From positions 1 through 16,474 of the forward strand of contig JAGGRX010000003.1 of NCBI GenBank assembly GCA_021159405.1: a stretch of DNA of 16,474 nucleotides, written 5' to 3'. A model generated the notes under the pieces. That model made no database searches and was not told the origin of the DNA. It saw only the letters and a list, made by a program, of their open reading frames with translations. Both the position numbers and the translations under genes were made by a program. This DNA is from Candidatus Bipolaricaulota bacterium. Its GTDB lineage: Bacteria > Bipolaricaulota > Bipolaricaulia > Bipolaricaulales > Bipolaricaulaceae. Below are positions 13,095-16,474 of this stretch, in pieces. Position 1 is the stretch's first letter; each line of letters begins with the position of its first letter.

Positions 13095-14131
13095 TTGATC
13101 TCAGGTCGGATACGGTGACGGTGCCAACGGAGGGCATGCGGGCGGCCATGGCCCGCGCCGAGGTGGGCGATGATGTCTACGGTGAGGATCCCACCACCAG
13201 GGAGCTCGAGGAGAAGGCGGCGGCCCTCATGGGCATGGAGGCGGCCCTGTTTGTCCCCTCGGGCACGATGGGAAATCAAATCGCCATTGCCTGCCACACC
13301 CGCCCCGGCCAGGAGGTGATCGTGGAGGCCACCTCCCATATCTACAACGTGGAGATGGCTACCATGGCCCGCTTCTCCGGGGTCCAGCCCCGGGTCATCT
13401 GGGGCGAGCGGGGCGTGTTCTCCGCCGAGCAGCTGGCCGCCGCTTTGCGCCCCGACCTCTACTACCTCGCTCCCACCGGCCTTGTGTGCCTTGAGAACAC
13501 CCACAACGCCGCCGGGGGGAGGATCTGGCCCCTCTCGGCCGCCCGGGAGATCCTGGAGGTGGCCCACTCCCGTGGGATCCCGGTGCATCTCGACGGCGCC
13601 CGCATCCTGAATGCCCAGGTGGCCACCGGCATCCCCGCTCGGGAGCTCGTCCGGGGCTTCGATTCGGTGATGTTTTGCCTGTCCAAGGGACTGGGGTGCC
13701 CTGTGGGCTCGCTCCTTTGCGGCTCGCGGGAGTTCATCTCCGAGGCCCGCAGGGTGAGGAAGGCCATGGGCGGGGGGATGCGCCAGACCGGCATCCTGGC
13801 CGCCGCCGGCCTTTACGCCCTGGAGCACCACATCGACCGCCTGGCCGAGGACCACGAGAACGCCCGGCTCCTTGCCGAGGGCCTTTCCCAGATCCCGGGC
13901 CTAGCTGTGTGGCCGCCTGAGACGAACATCGTGGTGTTCGAGATCGTGGAGGGGCCGAGCGCCCAGGAGCTTTGTGCTCGGCTAAAGGCGAATGGGGTAC
14001 TCGCCTCCCCGGCCGCCGCCGGCACCGACCCAAGGAAAATCCGCATGGTCACCCACCTTGGGATCTCACGGGAGGACATAAGCCGGACAGTTGACCTGGT
14101 AGCACGGGAACTACGCGGCCAGAGCATGTGA
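13085..14131 (+). CDS. ltaE: Low-specificity L-threonine aldolase
   Basis: A PLP enzyme of fold type I that splits L-threonine or L-allo-threonine into glycine and acetaldehyde in the cytoplasm. It has 348 residues, the usual size. Motifs are the start IDLRSDTVTVPT (4-15), VGDDVYGEDPT (27-37), LFVPSGTMGNQIA (55-67), EATSHIY (81-87) with stacking His85, LENTHN (136-141), VHLDGARILNA (167-177) with Asp170 and Arg173, and FCLSKGLGCPVGSLL (197-211) with Schiff-base Lys201. The ATG at 13085 has GGAGAGGAGGG directly upstream and lies within the last 10 bases of pcm, so the pair is translationally coupled. An upstream in-frame start at 13001 would sit inside pcm and adds no homologous residues. A role in glycine supply is likely; stereospecificity cannot be read. 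Confidence 0.93.
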   Translation: MAVIDLRSDTVTVPTEGMRAAMARAEVGDDVYGEDPTTRELEEKAAALMGMEAALFVPSGTMGNQIAIACHTRPGQEVIVEATSHIYNVEMATMARFSGVQPRVIWGERGVFSAEQLAAALRPDLYYLAPTGLVCLENTHNAAGGRIWPLSAAREILEVAHSRGIPVHLDGARILNAQVATGIPARELVRGFDSVMFCLSKGLGCPVGSLLCGSREFISEARRVRKAMGGGMRQTGILAAAGLYALEHHIDRLAEDHENARLLAEGLSQIPGLAVWPPETNIVVFEIVEGPSAQELCARLKANGVLASPAAAGTDPRKIRMVTHLGISREDISRTVDLVARELRGQSM

Positions 14132-14215
14132 CGAACCCCCGCTAGCGGCTTCCGGACTGTCCTCGTTCCCAAGCCCGCACGGGCGTAGTCTGCACAACGA
14201 AGGGAGCGGGGAAAG

Positions 14216-14953
14216 ATGGTCTATAGGATAGTCGCTTCGCTGCTTTTAGTGGGGGGGACGGCCTTCGGGGCGAGCCTCGACGTGAACTCCGGGGCCCAGC
14301 TTTCCTTCGCTACCCTCTCTGACCTCAGCAGTTTCATCACGCTTGTGAACCAAACGATCGCCTTTGTACAGGAGCAGCCCACGGTCGATGGTTATGTAAA
14401 CGCCATTCCCGACATGAGGTCGGGGGTGGGGGTTGCTCTGGGTGAGTCCTTTGGGGACGGCCTGCAAGGGGGGCTGCGGGCGGAGCTCGCCACCTGGGAG
14501 ACCGGAACCGAGGGCACTTGGACGCGGGACGACTCGCAGTTTCCTGTGTCCCTCTCCCTGAAGGTTGGGTTCCTCGCCTTGGAGGGGCAGATCGCCTTTG
14601 AAGTCGTGCCCGGGCTTTTCAGCCTGGGCCTTGCCGGGGGCTGGGGGTGGGGGAAACTTGACTACGCCTGCTCTTTTGACCTGCCCACGGACTGGGCAAT
14701 CCCGTTTCAGCCGCCCCCGGGACCCGGGGTCTACCACACGAGCGGCCCGGTGGGGGCGGCCTACGCCCGTGTATCTTTGCCGCTTTTTTCCCAGTTTTCC
14801 TTAGGATTTGAGCTGGGAGTGCGGCTGGCAGGCTTGGGGATGCTTGCCGCCGACGGTACGCCGCTTGATCTGGACGGGGATGGCGAGGGAGAGAGCCTGG
14901 ATCTCAGCGGGTTTTGGTTTGGGCTTTCAGTGAAGCTTGCGTTCGAGCTTTAA
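14216..14953 (+). CDS. Exported protein, probable outer-membrane beta-barrel
   Basis: Not a family I can name. It has 245 residues with a signal peptide (about 1-19, ending TAFGAS). The mature part alternates polar and hydrophobic residues in short Gly- and aromatic-rich segments typical of beta strands: VSLSLKVGFLALEGQIAFEV (111-130), FSLGLAGGWGWGKL (135-148), GAAYARVSLPL (180-190), FSLGFELGVRLAGL (194-207) and a final FWFGLSVKLAFEL (233-245). It ends hydrophobic as many barrels do, although the last residue is Leu and not Phe. LDLDGDGEGESL (217-228) in a likely loop resembles an EF-hand or dockerin calcium loop. The ATG at 14216 follows AAGGGAG by about nine bases. It is the first gene of the envelope cluster, 84 bases after ltaE. 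I see no convincing promoter in that gap and cannot say whether the cluster is transcribed on its own. Confidence 0.65.
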   Translation: MVYRIVASLLLVGGTAFGASLDVNSGAQLSFATLSDLSSFITLVNQTIAFVQEQPTVDGYVNAIPDMRSGVGVALGESFGDGLQGGLRAELATWETGTEGTWTRDDSQFPVSLSLKVGFLALEGQIAFEVVPGLFSLGLAGGWGWGKLDYACSFDLPTDWAIPFQPPPGPGVYHTSGPVGAAYARVSLPLFSQFSLGFELGVRLAGLGMLAADGTPLDLDGDGEGESLDLSGFWFGLSVKLAFEL

Positions 14954-14965
14954 GGGGGGATGGCC

Positions 14966-15586
14966 ATGCGGTGGAAGATAGCGTTGGTAGTGGGGACTGG
15001 GCTCCTGGCACTTTTTCTTGGAGGCTGTTTGGGGAGGCTCCAGATGAAGGCCCCCGAGGCCTTGTTTGCGCTCCGGCCGGTAGAGGGGACGGCCCCGCTC
15101 ACCGTGACCTGCGATGGCTCCCTCTCCTACGACGAGGACGGGAAGATCGTGGAGTACATCTGGGACTTCGGGGACGGGACCCGGGGGCTTGGGCCCATCG
15201 TCTCCCATACCTACGAGACCGGCGGCACCTACCGGGTGACCCTTCAGGTGTACGACGACCAGGGGCTGTCTGCCCAGCGCGAGACCCAGGTGCGGGTGGA
15301 CTTCCCCCCACCGGTGGCCAGCTTCTCTTACACCCCCTGGCGGCCCGGAGCCGGGGAGCTGATCCGGTTCGACGCAAGCGATTCCCAAAGCCCCAACGGC
15401 GAGATCGTGGAATACCGCTGGTCGTTTGGGGACGGGGACTGGACCACTGGAAAGGTGGTGGAGCATCGCTACTGGTACGGCGGGGGGTATCCGGTGACCC
15501 TCACCGTGATCGACGAGGCGGGCCAGCAGGACTCCGTAACCCAGGTCATCGAGATCCAAGGCGGGCCCGGCTGCTATAGCCCCTGA
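14966..15586 (+). CDS. PKD-domain lipoprotein 1
   Basis: A secreted lipoprotein of 206 residues. The signal peptide MRWKIALVVGTGLLALFLGG ends in a lipobox (LGGC, lipidated Cys21). Two PKD immunoglobulin-like beta-sandwich domains follow. The first is at about 31-113 (FALRPVEGTAPLTVTCDGS, then YDEDGKIVEYIWDFGDGT, HTYETGGTYRVTLQV), the second at about 117-198 (with WSFGDGD, HRYWYGGGYPVTLTV). PKD domains mostly mediate protein-protein or protein-glycan contacts outside the cell, and no enzyme domain is attached. Two ATGs six bases apart are possible. The one at 14966 has GGGGGG at 14954-14959 with good spacing, while the one at 14960 would have none. It lies directly after the barrel-like gene and is followed 11 bases later by a paralogue. 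Confidence 0.85.
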   Translation: MRWKIALVVGTGLLALFLGGCLGRLQMKAPEALFALRPVEGTAPLTVTCDGSLSYDEDGKIVEYIWDFGDGTRGLGPIVSHTYETGGTYRVTLQVYDDQGLSAQRETQVRVDFPPPVASFSYTPWRPGAGELIRFDASDSQSPNGEIVEYRWSFGDGDWTTGKVVEHRYWYGGGYPVTLTVIDEAGQQDSVTQVIEIQGGPGCYSP

Positions 15587-15597
15587 AGGAGGCGCCG

Positions 15598-16284
15598 ATG
15601 AACTTCAACCACAGAGAACTTCTGAACCGCCAAGACAGCAATAGGAGAAGTTCCATAAGGAGAAGGCTTGTGTTGGGGCTTATTCTGGGCTTGGGCTTGT
15701 TTGCATTGTGGGGCTGCACCCCTAAGGTGGGGCCGCAAAGCGGGCCGGTGGCGCGCATCTCCGCCCAGCCCACCCAGGGGCAGGTGCCCCTTCAGGTCAC
15801 GTTCGACGGGAGCGCCTCCTACGATCCCCAAGGGGAGATAACGGACTTCCTTTGGGACTTTGGGGACGGAAGCCCGGTGATCTCGGGGAAGCAGGTGGAC
15901 CACACCTACGAGCGGTCCGGGGAGTTCGTGGTTACGTTGGTGGTGGTGGGCCCCTCCGGGACCGGGCGCGCGAGCGCGGTGATCCACGCCCTTAACAACC
16001 CGCCAATCGCCAGCTTCACCTTCCAGCCCCAGGATCCTTTTCAAGATGAGCAGGTGACCTTCGATGCCTCGGGCTCCTACGACCCGGACGGGGAGATCGT
16101 GAGCTGGGAGTGGGATTTCGGCGATGGGGGGACGGCTGAGGGCGAGACAGTGGACCACGCGTTCGCCACCCCCGGCGATTACACGGTGATCCTCACCGTC
16201 ACGGATGACTCGGGCGCCCAGGCAATGACCAGCCGAACGGTGACCGTGGAGGAGTGCATAGGCGGCCACTGCGGAAGGCGATGA
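15598..16284 (+). CDS. PKD-domain lipoprotein 2
   Basis: A paralogue of the upstream gene, 228 residues, with two PKD domains: about 49-131 (VARISAQPTQGQVPLQVTFD, WDFGDGS at 86-92, HTYERSGEFVVTLVV) and about 134-218 (IASFTFQPQDP, WDFGDGG at 172-178, HAFATPGDYTVILTV). The leader is unusual. A hydrophilic Arg/Asn-rich stretch of 23 residues precedes the hydrophobic segment LVLGLILGLGLFALWGC, so the lipid-bearing Cys would be Cys40, and Trp in the lipobox is atypical. The first 18 or so codons are made of DNA that looks like a dispersed repeat. The ATG at 15598 has a perfect AAGGAGG five bases upstream, overlapping the previous stop. A GTG at 15670 with AAGGAG is a weaker alternative that would remove all n-region arginines. 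The gene ends before a strong terminator. Confidence 0.84.
   Translation: MNFNHRELLNRQDSNRRSSIRRRLVLGLILGLGLFALWGCTPKVGPQSGPVARISAQPTQGQVPLQVTFDGSASYDPQGEITDFLWDFGDGSPVISGKQVDHTYERSGEFVVTLVVVGPSGTGRASAVIHALNNPPIASFTFQPQDPFQDEQVTFDASGSYDPDGEIVSWEWDFGDGGTAEGETVDHAFATPGDYTVILTVTDDSGAQAMTSRTVTVEECIGGHCGRR
15607..15653. repeat. Degenerate dispersed-repeat remnant inside the PKD lipoprotein 2 leader
   Basis: The sequence AACCACAGAGAAC (15607-15619) and then AACCGCCAAGACAGCAA (15625-15641) look like the AACCACAGAGRACACAGAG and AACCGCCAAGACGCCAAG units that I recall as dispersed intergenic repeats in many environmental bacterial genomes. An 8-bp inverted repeat, GAACTTCT at 15616-15623 and AGAAGTTC at 15646-15653, folds the region. 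Translated, it gives NHRELLNRQD, a typical product of such repeats. The family assignment rests on memory, not a search. Confidence 0.5.
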
Positions 16285-16312
16285 TCTAAAGGAGCCCGCT
16301 TCATCTTTTTCG

Positions 16313-16340
16313 CCCCTGCCCTAAGGCAGGGGTGTTTTTT
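16313..16340 (+). terminator. Intrinsic terminator of the envelope cluster
   Basis: A perfect 8-bp GC-rich stem (CCCCTGCC at 16313-16320, GGCAGGGG at 16325-16332) with a CTAA loop is followed by TGTTTTTTT. It lies 28 bases after the stop of PKD lipoprotein 2 and marks the end of the cluster. Confidence 0.93.
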
Positions 16341-16350
16341 TACTCCATCT

Positions 16351-16391
16351 AAGACACCAAGGCTCGAAGAATTCATCTTTGTGGTTTTAGG
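16351..16391. repeat. Second degenerate dispersed-repeat remnant
   Basis: AAGACACCAAGGCTCGAAGAA and then CATCTTTGTGGTTTTAGG resemble the accaaggcacgaagaa and ctttgtggttttagg units of the same class of intergenic repeat seen within PKD lipoprotein 2. It sits just past the terminator, so the two remnants flank the PKD gene. Assignment is by recall of the motif and is tentative. Confidence 0.42.
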
Positions 16392-16459
16392 AAGCAAACG
16401 GGGCTGCGAAGGGTTGCGAGGCCCGTTGGCTTGGGTGAACCTTTAAGTCGGAGGTGACG

Positions 16460-16474
16460 ATGCGCAAGCTAGCT
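16460..16474 (+). CDS. Start of a further gene (first five codons only)
   Basis: An ATG at 16460 follows GGAGGTGA (16450-16457), a perfect match to the anti-Shine-Dalgarno, and reads MRKLA to the window edge. A basic start like this would suit a signal peptide, in keeping with the exported genes before it, but five codons cannot show function. The 130 or so bases between the terminator and this start hold the repeat remnant and an imperfect hairpin, and I see no clear promoter. Confidence 0.5.

Noticed and set aside
13040..13855. Minus-strand open frame opposite ltaE
   Set aside because: His/Gly/Pro-rich antisense frame of a strongly conserved aldolase; no start signal of its own.
14139..14148. 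Perfect 10-bp palindrome CCGCTAGCGG after ltaE, considered as a terminator or operator
   Set aside because: Too short and loop-less for a terminator, has no T-run, and a single palindrome of this length is expected by chance.
16396..16426. Imperfect hairpin ACGGGGC...GCCCGT with near-repeated TGCGAAGG and TGCGAGGC before the last gene, considered as a riboswitch
   Set aside because: Stem is short with a bulge, there is no conserved riboswitch core, and the region is too small.

Overview
The window is GC-rich bacterial DNA with tightly packed genes, many of them overlapping by a few bases. It shows strong Shine-Dalgarno sites, frequent GTG or TTG starts, and proteins rich in Glu, Arg, Val and Leu, which suggests a thermophile or thermotolerant organism. 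The envelope appears to be diderm, because there is a beta-barrel-like secreted protein and two lipoproteins. The mix of housekeeping genes and PKD-domain secreted proteins would fit a deep-branching candidate phylum such as Bipolaricaulota (OP1). That is only an impression, and no marker here settles it. I see no rRNA, tRNA, CRISPR array or transposase.

Layout. At the left edge (1-269) lies the 3' end of a plus-strand mnmA; its first 50 bases look inverted relative to the expected reading frame. A minus-strand operon then runs leftwards from about 4436 to 317: rnpA, greA, lysS, a PAP2 phosphatase and a PLP-dependent aminotransferase. It closes with an intrinsic terminator at 275-304. Divergent from it is pyk (4509-5885). 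Convergent with pyk is a minus-strand xseA-xseB pair (7769-5903) encoding exonuclease VII, in which XseA carries an extra N-terminal domain. Divergent again are a thioredoxin-reductase-like flavoprotein gene and an overlapping AMP-forming acyl-CoA ligase gene (7844-10466). A minus-strand pair follows (12262-10484): a secreted cysteine-rich protein with a PPC-like domain, and a DUF429 protein. Its promoter can be read at 12288-12316.

From 12354 rightwards everything is on the plus strand. First come pcm (protein-L-isoaspartate methyltransferase) and an overlapping threonine aldolase gene. Next is an envelope cluster: a probable outer-membrane beta-barrel protein and two tandem PKD-domain lipoproteins, ended by a strong terminator at 16313-16340. 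The last bases hold a perfect Shine-Dalgarno and the first five codons of another gene.

How the genes work together. The leftward operon joins RNA processing (RNase P protein), transcript-cleavage rescue of RNA polymerase (GreA) and lysyl-tRNA charging, with a membrane phosphatase and an aminotransferase at its distal end. The pyk, xseAB, trxB-like and pcm genes are ordinary metabolism, DNA repair, redox and protein repair. The envelope cluster is the accessory part. The points most worth a second look are the local inversion at the left edge, the HARP-like extension on XseA, the loss of the NADPH-phosphate motif in the TrxB-like protein, the rnpA gene without rpmH, and remnants of a dispersed repeat that supply the N-terminus of the second PKD lipoprotein.
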